Source of the DNA: JAJTFW01 sp964534995
GTDB taxonomy: Bacteria > Bacteroidota > Bacteroidia > AKYH767-A > OLB10
DNA: 64,000 bases
Assembly (NCBI GenBank): GCA_964534995.1
Contig: CAZHSC010000010.1
Coordinates: 1 to 64,000 of the forward strand
Direction: 5' to 3'
Under the pieces are notes generated by a model that worked only from the letters and a program-made list of their open reading frames with translations, ran no database searches and was not told where the DNA came from. A program made the position numbers and the translations under genes. Positions 54,776 through 64,000 of this stretch are shown here, piece by piece. Within the stretch, counting starts at the first letter, position 1, and each line of letters begins with the position of its first letter.

Positions 54776-55513
54776 TTAATTAGATGTATTTCCTGAGGAA
54801 TTTTCTTTTTCTTGTTTTTTTCTGATGGTATAGAGCAAACTGAAACTGATGAGTGAAGAGTATTGCCCGCGGTTTAGCCGGTAAACGGCCCCGCTGCCAT
54901 GTTCCCTGACAGGTATCAGCGATTGCCAATAGCCAAAAAGGAATTCAAAGTGGGTGTTCAGGGAATATACCAGGGAAAGATTAACGCTGAAATCGAAATC
55001 ATAAAAAGGTTGGCGGAAATTGAGTTCACCATTTTCGTCCTCTTCGTAGCTGTTAATAAGATAGCCCAGGGAGGGGCCGGCTTCAATACCAAGCCCTCTG
55101 GTAACATGATATTTTAGCGTAAGCGGAAGTTCTATGTAGTTTAATTGTAACAGGTAAAATGCCGAATCGGTGCCATCGTTTTTCAAAGGCTTTCGGCTTC
55201 CTTTTTGAAGATAAAGCATTCTGAAGCCCAGTTCCGCTTTTTCACTGATGCTGGTCCGGACGCCAATACCTGTAAGCAGTCCCGCCTTGTTAAATCCACC
55301 CAACTGGTCACCTGATATTTGTGACCCAGCGATACCTGCTGTCAGTTCCCCCCTGAACCGCTGTGCCGGGCTATCAAATGTAAACAGGAGTAAAATAACC
55401 GTTAGTATCCCACTTCTTTTGTATAGCTTGAAGGGTGAAACAAAAGGCCGAAGGATTGCGCTTGTTCCGCAAATGTTGAAAAAACTGGGATGAGGCTCCG
55501 GTATAGGTAGCAT
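54776..55513 (-). CDS. Outer-membrane beta-barrel protein (PorT/OMP_b-brl_2 type)
   Basis: A 245-residue protein. The likely signal segment is SGILTVILLLFTFDSPAQ, which sits about 33 residues in, so the true start may be a non-ATG codon downstream of 55513. The body is a run of amphipathic strands (GELTAGIAGSQISGDQLGGFNKAGLLTGIGVRTSI, AELGFRMLYLQKGSRKP, YIELPLTLKYHVTRGLGIEAGPSLGYLINS, QYSSLISFSLLYTIRK), typical of small Bacteroidota barrels. It precedes ubiX by 10 bases. The transported or bound molecule is unknown. Confidence 0.75.
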   Translation of the reverse strand: MLPIPEPHPSFFNICGTSAILRPFVSPFKLYKRSGILTVILLLFTFDSPAQRFRGELTAGIAGSQISGDQLGGFNKAGLLTGIGVRTSISEKAELGFRMLYLQKGSRKPLKNDGTDSAFYLLQLNYIELPLTLKYHVTRGLGIEAGPSLGYLINSYEEDENGELNFRQPFYDFDFSVNLSLVYSLNTHFEFLFGYWQSLIPVREHGSGAVYRLNRGQYSSLISFSLLYTIRKKQEKENSSGNTSN

Positions 55514-55592
55514 GGATTTTTTAATAATGTTATTTCAATGTTAGGTTAGTATAAATTTAATAACTAACTTTACGCTAAGCTAAAACAATATT

Positions 55593-55949
55593 ATGTTCAG
55601 GAAGGTTATAAGTTTATTGTTTTTTATTTCTTTTTTTATTCCTGCTGCTTTTGCTCAGAACGCAGGGGGTAATTTTACTGAAAAAGTAATCGAAATTAAA
55701 AACTTCAGCAATGTGAAGCATGCACAGTTGATTGCCGGGGTGCTGGATCAATACGCTGAAGGATCTTCATTGATGCTCGCCTGTGAAGAACAGGGATGGG
55801 TGGTGCTGAGGATAAATCTGACGGAAGTGAAAGATGACGAACAACTGGAAGTCGTGTTGAAGTTAACCGGGCTGGAATGCATCGTCAAGAACGACGCAAG
55901 CCGGAAAGATGTATCGGCAGCCTGCAAGGGTGATTTAACCAAATACTGA
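55593..55949 (+). CDS. Small secreted protein, copy 1 of the small+large unit
   Basis: A 118-residue protein with a signal peptide (KVISLLFFISFFIPAAFAQ). The mature part reads as beta-alpha-beta-beta-alpha-beta (KVIEIKNF..., KHAQLIAGVLDQY, WVVLRINLTEV, DEQLEVVLKLTGLECIVKN), the order of a ferredoxin-like/HMA-like fold, without the metal-binding CxxC. It is followed after 12 bases by a large T9SS protein gene, so the two are co-transcribed. A comparable small gene precedes the second large gene at 60440. I infer a partner or regulator of the large protein. Confidence 0.75.
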   Translation: MFRKVISLLFFISFFIPAAFAQNAGGNFTEKVIEIKNFSNVKHAQLIAGVLDQYAEGSSLMLACEEQGWVVLRINLTEVKDDEQLEVVLKLTGLECIVKNDASRKDVSAACKGDLTKY

Positions 55950-55961
55950 TATATACCCTCT

Positions 55962-58900
55962 ATGAAGACTTTTAAAATCATTTCATTGATTGTATTGTTC
56001 AGCCTGAGTGGACTCAGGGTCTCTGCTCAATGCACCGGAGGTACCAACGGAGGGTCAATTACGCCGGGTTTGGCATGGCAAAGTACCAATACGGTAAACA
56101 TCGCCGGAGGAACCTACCGTACCTTTAATGCTACGGCCGGGGCTACCTATTATTTCAGTTTTTGTGCGGTAGATGGCGGCAGTTCTGCTTACGATACCCA
56201 GATTTCTATTCTTGATAATGCCGGTGTTGCAGTTGCCGGCGGTTACAATGACGATTATTGCGGTGTGCAGTCTTATCTGGCCTGGAACTGTCCTGCCACT
56301 GCAACGTACAGAGTCCTGGTAAATTTGTACTTCTGTACGAACCAGGCTAACCTGGGTACCCTGGTTTATAAATATTCAGCTGCGCTCACCTGTCCGGGTA
56401 ACCTGGGTGGAGGAGTAACCAACGTAGCTGCATTGCCATATTCATCCGGAGCGGGTACCACCTGTGGTGCCGGCAACGATTTAACGGCCAGCAATATGAT
56501 TGCGTGCGGAAGTACGGCATACCTCGGTGGGGAGGACAGGATTTGGATTTTTACTCCCTCCATCACCGGCACCGTAACCATTAACCTGACTTCTGCAGGC
56601 AGTTGGAATGGATTGATGCTGTATCAGGGTTGTCCGCTTAATGGCCAGGGGGGTACCTGTGTGAATGTGTCCCAAAGTTCTGCGGGTAACCAGAGTATCA
56701 CGGCATGTCTTACCGCTGGCGTAACCTATTACCTGGTGTTGGATGTCTTTCCTTCACCTACCTGTAACCCATATACCAATTTGACAATTTCTGCACCGGT
56801 TCCGGTAGGGGGTTGTCCGCTGGGAACCGGATTGGTAAATGTCGCCGCTTTACCCTACACTTCCACTGGCCGTACAACCTGTGGTAAAGGCAACGACCTT
56901 ACCGCAGCAAATACACTGATATGTGGTAATAACAGTTATCTTACGGGGGAGGATGAGGTGTTTGTATTTACACCTGCGGTGTCCGGAAATATCACCATCA
57001 GCCTGACTTCCACCGGCAGTTATACGGGCATCATGTTGTACAGGGGTTGCCCTGTATCTACTGTGTGTACAGGTACCGCCAGTGTTTGTGTAGCTTACGA
57101 ACAAAGTTCAACAGGTGGAAAATCTATGTGTGCCAATGTAGTGGCCGGTCAAACCTATTACCTGGTTGTTGATTCATGGGCATCTCCTGCCTGTAATCCC
57201 TATGGAATTTCAATTTCTGCCCCTTCACCCTCTGCCAGCGGTTCTGCCTGCGCAAACGCATTGGTCGTGCCTTCTTTGCCGTATAATGCACTCAATGAAA
57301 GCACCGCTTGTACCGGTAACGACTATACGAATGCCAGCATTGGTTCCTGCGGAACCCTGTACGAATCCGGAGAGGACAAAGTGTATCAGTATACCGCTGC
57401 GGGCGTAGAATGTATTTCCATTACTTTGTCCGGGTCGAGCAGTAACTCAATAGGATACCAGGTGTACAATGGATGCCCGGGAAGTGCCGGTACCACATGT
57501 ATCGGAAGTAATGGCGGAGCCAACAGCGGCACCCTGACGGGCAGCGTAGTCCTGCCGGCTGCAGGAACTTATTACATAGTGGTAGATAGCTGGGCTCCAC
57601 CCACCAATGTATCTTATAATATTTCTGTGACCTCTTACGGTACCGGTGCCGCCAATGATTTACCCTGCAATGCAACACCACTTATTCTGGGTGTGCCCCT
57701 GTCTTCTGCCAACAACTGTTCCGGCAATGCCGGTGAACCGGCGGTACCTACCTGCTGGATAACTCCCAATGTATTAAATACAGTTTGGTTTTCAGCTTTG
57801 GCTCCGGCATCAGGTCAGTTGAGGGTGAGGGTCATTCCTGGATCCCTAACCAATCCTCAGGTGGTATTTTATTCCGGAGTCTGTGGTAACGCAATGTCAC
57901 AGTGGGGCTGTAACGACAATGCTACGCCTTGCGGTTCAACCACCAATTATAGTTCTGAAATGCTGGTTACCGGCCTTACGCCGGGAGCCACTTATTATAT
58001 TATGGTGGACGGATATGCCAACCTCACAGGTACTTTCTCGGTGCTCGCATTGGATGGTACTGCTCCCATACCACAGTTGTCAAATGGTCAGGATTGCGGA
58101 ACCTTTCTTCCGGTTTGCGATACTACCATGAGTTTCGGTGACCCCGGCTTCCAGTCTTTCGGCAATATCTGTGATTTTACCGGTGGTGGCAGTAACTGTC
58201 TGTTAAGCGGAGAAAGGGGCTCCGTTTGGTTTGAAATCCCGATTAACGCAAATGGATTCCTTGAATTTTCCATTATCCCCAAAGACTGGCCCGGGGCTCC
58301 GAGTACCGCGGGTACCGATTATGATTTCGCTGTTTGGCGTACTGTGGGTACCGGTGCCGTTACCTGTGCACAGATAGCCTCTGGTGCCGCCCCCGTGTCA
58401 TGTAATTACAGTTTTCTGGGTCTAACAGGACTGTTTAGCGCAGTGAATAATACTTCTCCTCCCCAGTACCCCGGATTTGGTGCCGCTTTCAATAACAGGC
58501 TTTCCGTGACAAACGGAGAGCGGTATATACTCGTAGTAAGTAATTTCAGCAACAGTACTTCCGGGTTTGACATTATTTTCGGTAATACCTCGCCGATATT
58601 ATATGGCGCCAGCGGCAATACTTCGGTATGGTCGGGCGGTGTAGACACCGACTGGTATAAAAAGGATAACTGGGGTGGTTGCCCGGTACCTTCCTGCACG
58701 CGCGATGCCACCATCAATGGCGGTATCGTTTTACAGCCCACCGTCACAGCCATCGCCACCTGTAAATCCATTACCATCAATCCCGGTGCAACACTAACCA
58801 TACCTGCCGGTCAAACCCTCAGCGTTTGTGAGCACTTTACCAATTTCGGTGTGCTTTCAGCTGATCCTGCATCTACCGTGTATTTTGGAAATGCTGCAGT

Positions 58901-60374
58901 GAATCAGAATATGAATGGCAACCTGACCGGATCCAACGCCTTCGGAAATCTTACCGTGGCAAAGACCGGTGGCCTGGTAACTACACTTCAGAATGTGGAT
59001 GTTAAAGCCAATTTCAATATAAGCAACGCAACATCCACTTTTACAGCCAATGGAAAAGTGCACAAAGTGGGTGGCCATTTCACCAATAATGGTACTTATA
59101 CGCCTGCGGGTGGAACCCTTGAACTGAATGGTGCCGCGGCTCAAACGTATTATAACAACGGCGCTCTGAATAATATGGTAATGAACCACACGGGTCCCGG
59201 AGTTAACCTGTCAACCAACATGTATGTGGGTAGCAGCGGCGTATTAACACTTACCAATGGAAAGATCATTACCAGCGGTCTGTTTGAAGTGAATGTAAGC
59301 AATCGCGCTCCCGGTGCCGTTACTTCAGGAAATGCCAGCAGTTTTATTCAGGGCTATCTGCGTAGGTATATTAATGCCACGGGTTCCTATGACTTTCCTG
59401 TAGGTGAAGCAAGCAAAGGATACCAACGGGCCAATATTAATTTCGCCTACCCGGCATTTCCAACAAGCATTGATAATCTGAGAGCCCATTTTACGACCTA
59501 TGGCGCGCTGCCGGCACCCCTTGGTGTGATGGATTGCGGAACTACTTTTTCTGTGAATGCCCTGAATAACGGTAAGTGGACCTTCGTAGCTTCCAATAAT
59601 CCTGCATCGGGTAATTATGACCTTACCCTGTATAACCTGAATTATTCCAATGCCGCCAATGCATGGACCATCATGTCAAACAACGGTGGGGGATGGGCAC
59701 TGGCCAATGGTACTTGTGTGGTGTCCCCTGTTACAGCGGTCAGGCGGAATAACATGAATAATATGTTTGACTTTGGTACGGCCCAGGGACCCAGTGCGCT
59801 GCCGGTAGAACTGATTTCCTTTGATGTAACAGCGTATCACAACCGTAATGAACTGAAGTGGATCACAGCAAGTGAAAAGAATAATCATGGATTTGAAGTG
59901 CTGCGCATGGATGCCATGAATGGTACTTTCATTCCTATCATCTGGATTGATGGTGCCGGAACAACTACCAAACCGGTGAATTACTCCTGGACTGATTTTA
60001 ATGTAGAAAAAAATACGGACTATTATTACATGTTAAAACAGTTAGATCATGATGGTAGTGCGGTGTATACGGAGGTAATCCATGCGCGTTATGATCTGGG
60101 CAATAATGCTTTTCTTACCCTGGATCCCAATCCGCTTTCATCCAACTCGATGATAAGGTTTACACTACCGGAAAATGCTGACATTCAGTTTGAATTGATT
60201 GATGAAGTAGGGAAAATTATTGCAAAAAAAACTGTCCCGGATTTGAAAAAAGGCGATAACGAAATGAATTTTACCGCCACCTTTGGACGCCCAAATCCCG
60301 GTTTATATACCCTCAGGATGTATACAGAACAGGCAGTGCAAATATGTAAGGTGCTGGTTGTCAATTATAAATAA
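55962..60374 (+). CDS. Large multidomain T9SS protein, copy 1 of the small+large unit
   Basis: A 1470-residue protein with a signal peptide (IISLIVLFSLSGLRVSAQ). I see about six beta-sandwich modules resembling PPC-type domains, each with a GED-x-[VI]-[FY]-x-[FY]-T-like strand, a Y-x-G-C-P turn and a TYYLVVDS strand (domain 1 at about 20-145, then four at 150-690, then a larger one ending near 870). A beta-helix-like stretch (SVWSGGVDTDWYKKDNWGGC...) and an FN3-like segment (ELKWITASEKNNHGFEVLRM) follow. The T9SS sorting domain is at the end (LTLDPNPLSSNSMIRFTL...). Many paired cysteines suggest disulfides. Function is unknown, probably surface binding. Confidence 0.85.
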   Translation: MKTFKIISLIVLFSLSGLRVSAQCTGGTNGGSITPGLAWQSTNTVNIAGGTYRTFNATAGATYYFSFCAVDGGSSAYDTQISILDNAGVAVAGGYNDDYCGVQSYLAWNCPATATYRVLVNLYFCTNQANLGTLVYKYSAALTCPGNLGGGVTNVAALPYSSGAGTTCGAGNDLTASNMIACGSTAYLGGEDRIWIFTPSITGTVTINLTSAGSWNGLMLYQGCPLNGQGGTCVNVSQSSAGNQSITACLTAGVTYYLVLDVFPSPTCNPYTNLTISAPVPVGGCPLGTGLVNVAALPYTSTGRTTCGKGNDLTAANTLICGNNSYLTGEDEVFVFTPAVSGNITISLTSTGSYTGIMLYRGCPVSTVCTGTASVCVAYEQSSTGGKSMCANVVAGQTYYLVVDSWASPACNPYGISISAPSPSASGSACANALVVPSLPYNALNESTACTGNDYTNASIGSCGTLYESGEDKVYQYTAAGVECISITLSGSSSNSIGYQVYNGCPGSAGTTCIGSNGGANSGTLTGSVVLPAAGTYYIVVDSWAPPTNVSYNISVTSYGTGAANDLPCNATPLILGVPLSSANNCSGNAGEPAVPTCWITPNVLNTVWFSALAPASGQLRVRVIPGSLTNPQVVFYSGVCGNAMSQWGCNDNATPCGSTTNYSSEMLVTGLTPGATYYIMVDGYANLTGTFSVLALDGTAPIPQLSNGQDCGTFLPVCDTTMSFGDPGFQSFGNICDFTGGGSNCLLSGERGSVWFEIPINANGFLEFSIIPKDWPGAPSTAGTDYDFAVWRTVGTGAVTCAQIASGAAPVSCNYSFLGLTGLFSAVNNTSPPQYPGFGAAFNNRLSVTNGERYILVVSNFSNSTSGFDIIFGNTSPILYGASGNTSVWSGGVDTDWYKKDNWGGCPVPSCTRDATINGGIVLQPTVTAIATCKSITINPGATLTIPAGQTLSVCEHFTNFGVLSADPASTVYFGNAAVNQNMNGNLTGSNAFGNLTVAKTGGLVTTLQNVDVKANFNISNATSTFTANGKVHKVGGHFTNNGTYTPAGGTLELNGAAAQTYYNNGALNNMVMNHTGPGVNLSTNMYVGSSGVLTLTNGKIITSGLFEVNVSNRAPGAVTSGNASSFIQGYLRRYINATGSYDFPVGEASKGYQRANINFAYPAFPTSIDNLRAHFTTYGALPAPLGVMDCGTTFSVNALNNGKWTFVASNNPASGNYDLTLYNLNYSNAANAWTIMSNNGGGWALANGTCVVSPVTAVRRNNMNNMFDFGTAQGPSALPVELISFDVTAYHNRNELKWITASEKNNHGFEVLRMDAMNGTFIPIIWIDGAGTTTKPVNYSWTDFNVEKNTDYYYMLKQLDHDGSAVYTEVIHARYDLGNNAFLTLDPNPLSSNSMIRFTLPENADIQFELIDEVGKIIAKKTVPDLKKGDNEMNFTATFGRPNPGLYTLRMYTEQAVQICKVLVVNYK

Positions 60375-60439
60375 TAGTACTTTTTTCTGTAAAACCTTAC
60401 AGTCTTCTTTTTCGTAGGAATGGTACCAAAAAACCATTC

Positions 60440-60820
60440 ATGAAACCAGTTTATCCTTTATTGATTGCCTGTATGTTGTTGGTAAGTCTGAAAGCTTCCG
60501 CTCAACGATACGATGTTGCCGTAATGAATAAATCCGTCAGGGAAATTATTCTGGAAGTTCCACGGTTGGAAGCGGTAAAAACGCTTTCTGTTTTCAGGAA
60601 AAATATAAAAGGCATTCAGCATGTATCCTTTGAAGGTTTTTGTGAGAGCCGCCGTTTACTTTTTCTTAAAGCCGATGATGCCGCATATGCGGAAATTGAA
60701 ACCGTATTACAGTCGATGAATATGCCTTATTATCTGAAGAGGGGAGTTTCCCACGAAAGGGCCAAACAGTCATGCGACAGCCGCTCTGAAATTGAAAACA
60801 GCCTTATCCTCCAGGACTAA
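60440..60820 (+). CDS. Small secreted protein, copy 2 of the small+large unit
   Basis: A 126-residue protein with a signal peptide (LLIACMLLVSLKASAQ). The mature part again has a beta-alpha-beta-beta-alpha-beta order (EIILEVPRL, KTLSVFRKN, IQHVSFEGF, RRLLFLKAD, YAEIETVLQSMNMPYYLK), resembling an HMA-like fold without CxxC. Two cysteines occur in the mature chain. It lies 23 bases before the second large gene. Sequence similarity to the first small protein is low by eye, but position, size, export signal and predicted fold agree. Confidence 0.75.
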   Translation: MKPVYPLLIACMLLVSLKASAQRYDVAVMNKSVREIILEVPRLEAVKTLSVFRKNIKGIQHVSFEGFCESRRLLFLKADDAAYAEIETVLQSMNMPYYLKRGVSHERAKQSCDSRSEIENSLILQD

Positions 60821-60843
60821 ACCTAAAAGCCCACCCCCTGATT

Positions 60844-63800
60844 ATGTTGAAAAACTTCATCTTGCTGATTGGCATCTTATACTGTGTGTCGGGCCCGCAA
60901 AAAGGGTATTCCCAGTGTATGGGTGGCACGGCTGCCGGAAACATTAACCCCGCTGCCGGATGGCAAACGGTCAATAACGTTAACGGAGGTACGTATTATA
61001 CTTTCAATGGTGTTGCGGGAAATATGTACTACTTTTCATTCTGCGGTACGCAGGGCGGAGGTAGTTCAGCCTACGATACGGAAATTACCATTCTGAATAG
61101 TTTTGGCAACCCGGTTCAGAACGGATTTAACGATGATTATTGTGGCGTGGCTTCCTTTATTGCGTGGAGTTGTCAGAATACCGGAACTTACCGGGTGCTG
61201 GTAACAAGATATCAGTGTGCTGCGCAGGCGAATATGGGTACACTGGCCTACCGTGGCGGGGCGCCGGCAGCCTGTCCTTCCGGATTGGGAACCGGCGTGG
61301 TTAATGTGGCATCACTTCCCTATAACAGTGGCGCAACTTCAACAACATCACAAGTCAATGATATCACCTCAGATAATATTAATTATTGCGGCGCCGCGAA
61401 CAATTATGGCGGTCTCGACAGGGTATATGTATTTACTCCGGTGACCGGTGGAACAGTAACCATTACATGCACCAATTCCGCCAACAGGGCCAGTTTATCA
61501 CTGTATGAAGGCTGTCCGCTGCTTGGAAACAATGCCGCCTGCGAAGGTTTCTCCTACGGTAACGGAACCCGTAGCATTACCGCCTGTCTTAAGCAGGGAC
61601 AAACCTATTATGTGGTGGTGGATTCAAGGCAACCCACCAATAGTTTTAATTATACGCTTACCATATCAGCCCCTGTTTCGGCCGGTTCATGTGTAATCGG
61701 TACTACCGTTGCAGTTCCATCTCTGCCCTATACTTCCAGCGGTCGCACTACCTGCGGAAAGGCAAATGATATCACCGCTGCCAATTCAGAACCTTGTGGC
61801 AATTCCGCTTACCTGAATGGTGAAGATGAGGTATTTGTATTTACACCCGCTACATCCGGCAAGATTACCTTTTCACTGTTTTCTGCATCGACCAATACAG
61901 CCATGTTTTTGATACGGGGTTGTCCTTTATCAGCCTACTGTACCGGCTCCGGTAATTTATGTATCAGTAGTGAAACCGGGCCTTCGGGAAATAAAAACAT
62001 GTGCGCGGATGTGGTGGCAGGGCTTACCTATTATCTGATTGTTGATTCATGGGGTGGTTGTAAACCCTATAGCATTAATATTTCAGCTCCCACTTCAAAC
62101 CTTACCGGCGCCACCTGCGCGCAGGCGATGGTGATTCCTGCCTTGCCATTTACTGCCTATAACGAAAATACTGCCTGTATGGGCGATGATTACAATAACT
62201 ATAGTGTTGTAACTTGTGCATCCCTTTATGAGTCCGGCGAAGATCGCGTGTATCAGTATACAGCCTCCCAGGCGGAGTGTTTAAGTATTTCCATTTCCGA
62301 TGCCAGTACAAATAATATCGGCTATCAGGTGTATCTGGGTTGCCCCGGTACTGCTGGTGCAGTGTGCGTTACATCAGGTGGGGGCGCCTTTTCAGGTTCT
62401 TTATCAGGCAGTATCAGCCTTCCTTCAGCAGGCGTGTATTATATTATTGTAGATACCTGGGCGGATCCGAGAAGTACGCAATACAGCATCAGTATAAAAT
62501 CAGGAGCCAATGCCGTGATGAATGATCTGCCCTGTAATGCGGTGGAGGTGCCTGTGGGTTCCAGTGTTTCTGGTGATAACAGTTGTTCAACAGGAAGCAA
62601 TGAACCACCTTCGGCATCCTGCTGGACAGCCGGTAACACGCTGAATACGGTTTGGTATCATTTCACCGCTCCGGCATCGGGTTCAGCCATTGTCCGCACC
62701 TCTCCGGGTACCCTGCGAAATACACAAATTGCAGTATATTCCGGTACCTGTGGGGCAGGCATGACTGCCATAGCCTGCAATAATGATGCTTCCACCTGTG
62801 GCAATCTTTTATACTATACGCCGACTTATATGTCACAGGTTAGCCTGAGCGGCCTTACGCCCGGTGTAACCTATTATGTAGCGGTTGACGGAACAGCGGC
62901 ATACACCGGTACTTTCGGACTGATGGTGGTGGATGCCGCATTGCCCTTGCCCCCGGTTGCCGGTCAGGAATGTTCGGTGCCCTTGCCGGTATGTAATGAT
63001 ACCATTGTAGTAGGTGATCCCGGATTTCAGTCATTTGGAAACTACTGCGATTTTCCGGGCGCCGGTACCAATTGCCTGCTTACAGGAGAAAGGGGCTCTG
63101 CCTGGTATGAACTGCCGGTACTTTCAAATGGTACCCTCGAATTTTCAATAGTGCCCAACGACTGGCAGGGCGCTCCCAGCACGGAAGGAACCGATTATGA
63201 TTTTGCCATCTGGAAAATCGCGGGATCGGGTGCCACCACTTGTGCGGGTATTGCATCAGGAGCAACGCCCGTACGTTGCAATTACAGTGAACTCGGTGTG
63301 ACAGGCCTTAACGGGGCTGCCAATAATATAGCACCGGCGCAATATCCGGGCTTCGAAGCCGCGTTTGCTGCGGCCCTGAATGTTACTGCCGGTGAAAAGT
63401 ATTTACTTCAGGTAAGTAATTTCTCAAACAGCACCTCGGGCTTTACCGTAGTTTTCGGTACTGCCTCACCGATATCCTATACCGCCAGCCCCAATACGGT
63501 GTTCTGGACGGGAGGAGCCGATAATGACTGGTTCAAGGCAGCCAACTGGGGTGGATGCGCCATTCCATCCTGTGGAATTGACGCGGTGATACTTTCGGCA
63601 ACGGCCAATCAGCCTTTAATTGATGCTGCAGGCGCCGTGTGCCGCTCGCTGAAGATTGAAGCGGGAGCTACACTTACCATTAATAACAACCGCACGCTTA
63701 CAGTGTGTGGCGATTTTGAAAATTACGGAACCTTCGATGCCAGACCGGCTACTACAGTCGTTTTTAATGGAACAGGAAACCAGGCCATGAGAGGTTCATT

Positions 63801-64000
63801 AATAAATGCCAATGATTTCGTGCACCTTACGGTGAATAAAAATTCAGGTGTGGTAAACCTGGAGACCAACCTGGATGTTGAGGGAAACTTTACACTCAGC
63901 ACCGCAACCAGTTCGTTTAACGCCCTGGGCAATTATATGCGCCTGGGAGGGGATTTTTCAAATGTATCCGGCACCTTTACTCCCGGAACAGGAGGGACGC
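60844..64000 (+). CDS. Large multidomain secreted protein, copy 2 (truncated by window end)
   Basis: Starts at the ATG at 60844 and stays open to the last base, giving about 1052 residues. The signal peptide is FILLIGILYCVSGPQKGYSQ. It follows the 55962 protein domain by domain: the opening CMGGTAAGNINPAAGWQTV matches CTGGTNGGSITPGLAWQST, and later AALPYTSTGRTTC-like motifs, GEDEVFVFTP and the ERGSAWYELPV module recur. The T9SS sorting domain, expected beyond the window, cannot be seen. It looks like a recent-to-moderate duplication of the upstream unit, since protein similarity is obvious but synonymous sites have diverged. Confidence 0.85.
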   Translation, partial: MLKNFILLIGILYCVSGPQKGYSQCMGGTAAGNINPAAGWQTVNNVNGGTYYTFNGVAGNMYYFSFCGTQGGGSSAYDTEITILNSFGNPVQNGFNDDYCGVASFIAWSCQNTGTYRVLVTRYQCAAQANMGTLAYRGGAPAACPSGLGTGVVNVASLPYNSGATSTTSQVNDITSDNINYCGAANNYGGLDRVYVFTPVTGGTVTITCTNSANRASLSLYEGCPLLGNNAACEGFSYGNGTRSITACLKQGQTYYVVVDSRQPTNSFNYTLTISAPVSAGSCVIGTTVAVPSLPYTSSGRTTCGKANDITAANSEPCGNSAYLNGEDEVFVFTPATSGKITFSLFSASTNTAMFLIRGCPLSAYCTGSGNLCISSETGPSGNKNMCADVVAGLTYYLIVDSWGGCKPYSINISAPTSNLTGATCAQAMVIPALPFTAYNENTACMGDDYNNYSVVTCASLYESGEDRVYQYTASQAECLSISISDASTNNIGYQVYLGCPGTAGAVCVTSGGGAFSGSLSGSISLPSAGVYYIIVDTWADPRSTQYSISIKSGANAVMNDLPCNAVEVPVGSSVSGDNSCSTGSNEPPSASCWTAGNTLNTVWYHFTAPASGSAIVRTSPGTLRNTQIAVYSGTCGAGMTAIACNNDASTCGNLLYYTPTYMSQVSLSGLTPGVTYYVAVDGTAAYTGTFGLMVVDAALPLPPVAGQECSVPLPVCNDTIVVGDPGFQSFGNYCDFPGAGTNCLLTGERGSAWYELPVLSNGTLEFSIVPNDWQGAPSTEGTDYDFAIWKIAGSGATTCAGIASGATPVRCNYSELGVTGLNGAANNIAPAQYPGFEAAFAAALNVTAGEKYLLQVSNFSNSTSGFTVVFGTASPISYTASPNTVFWTGGADNDWFKAANWGGCAIPSCGIDAVILSATANQPLIDAAGAVCRSLKIEAGATLTINNNRTLTVCGDFENYGTFDARPATTVVFNGTGNQAMRGSLINANDFVHLTVNKNSGVVNLETNLDVEGNFTLSTATSSFNALGNYMRLGGDFSNVSGTFTPGTGGT

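Noticed and set aside
60379..60440. Terminator between the two small+large units
   Set aside because: A CTGTAA/TTACAG six-pair hairpin with a T-rich tail is present but too weak and AT-rich to call.

Overview
The window comes from a member of the Bacteroidota, most likely a Chitinophagia/Saprospiria-like lineage, and the 100-base N run suggests a draft or metagenome assembly. The evidence is internal. Several large proteins start with a Sec signal peptide and end in a ~70-90 residue type IX secretion (T9SS) sorting domain with the 'YPNP...' signature. Many genes are preceded by the Bacteroidota -7 box TAnnTTTG rather than an E. coli-type promoter. The gene families (Big_5-like Ig protein, Omp28, a RidA of 2-aminomuconate deaminase type, tandem amidohydrolases, HTH_34-type regulator next to its membrane protein) are also typical of the phylum.

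Layout. 1-4.8 kb: the end of an Ig-like-domain protein, a RidA-family deaminase and a three-gene ABC importer (ATPase, permease, lipoprotein binding protein) resembling tryptophan/aromatic transporters. 5-11 kb: a helical-repeat protein of unknown function, divergent from an operon of two amidohydrolases. 11-12.6 kb: small regulator plus membrane protein, and a secreted TPR protein. 12.7-13.5 kb: an intergenic region broken by the N run and flanked by two near-identical ~62 bp elements ending in an intrinsic terminator; one of them contains a 15-codon ORF behind a strong Shine-Dalgarno. 13.5-22.4 kb: tryptophan 2,3-dioxygenase, a secreted seven-repeat SBBP-type protein, a zinc metallopeptidase, an ABC-2 exporter pair, DprA and an Omp28-like protein. 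22.6-29.2 kb: an MMPL/RND transporter and a TPR-histidine kinase with a LuxR-type response regulator. 29.4-40.6 kb: a second secreted propeller with Ig-like domains, glycine C-acetyltransferase, a tRNA with anticodon CAU followed by a terminator and a cluster of REP-like repeats, a secreted seven-repeat kelch protein, a HAD hydrolase, methylmalonyl-CoA epimerase, a rhomboid protease, a T9SS protein and a cytoplasmic seven-repeat WD40 protein.

40.8-51.6 kb is one giant gene (about 3620 residues). It encodes a mosaic secreted protein with an embedded subtilisin-like protease domain and three arrays of an 18-bp/6-residue repeat, A-L-V-N-[AG]-R, placed between MBG-like domains. 52-55.5 kb holds housekeeping genes (ruvB, queG, ubiX-like) and an outer-membrane barrel protein. 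55.6-64 kb contains two tandem copies of a two-gene unit. In each, a ~120-residue secreted protein with an apparent ferredoxin-like fold is followed closely by a large multidomain T9SS-type protein; the second large gene runs off the window.

Functionally the window mixes housekeeping genes with a heavy load of secreted adhesin- or enzyme-like proteins. Tryptophan 2,3-dioxygenase, the RidA deaminase and the TrpXYZ-like importer together suggest that tryptophan is taken up and degraded through kynurenine. The features most deserving follow-up are the RALVN repeat protein, the duplicated small+large secreted unit, the repeat pair around the assembly gap, the tRNA-linked repeat cluster, and a set of genes whose promoters imply leaderless transcripts.
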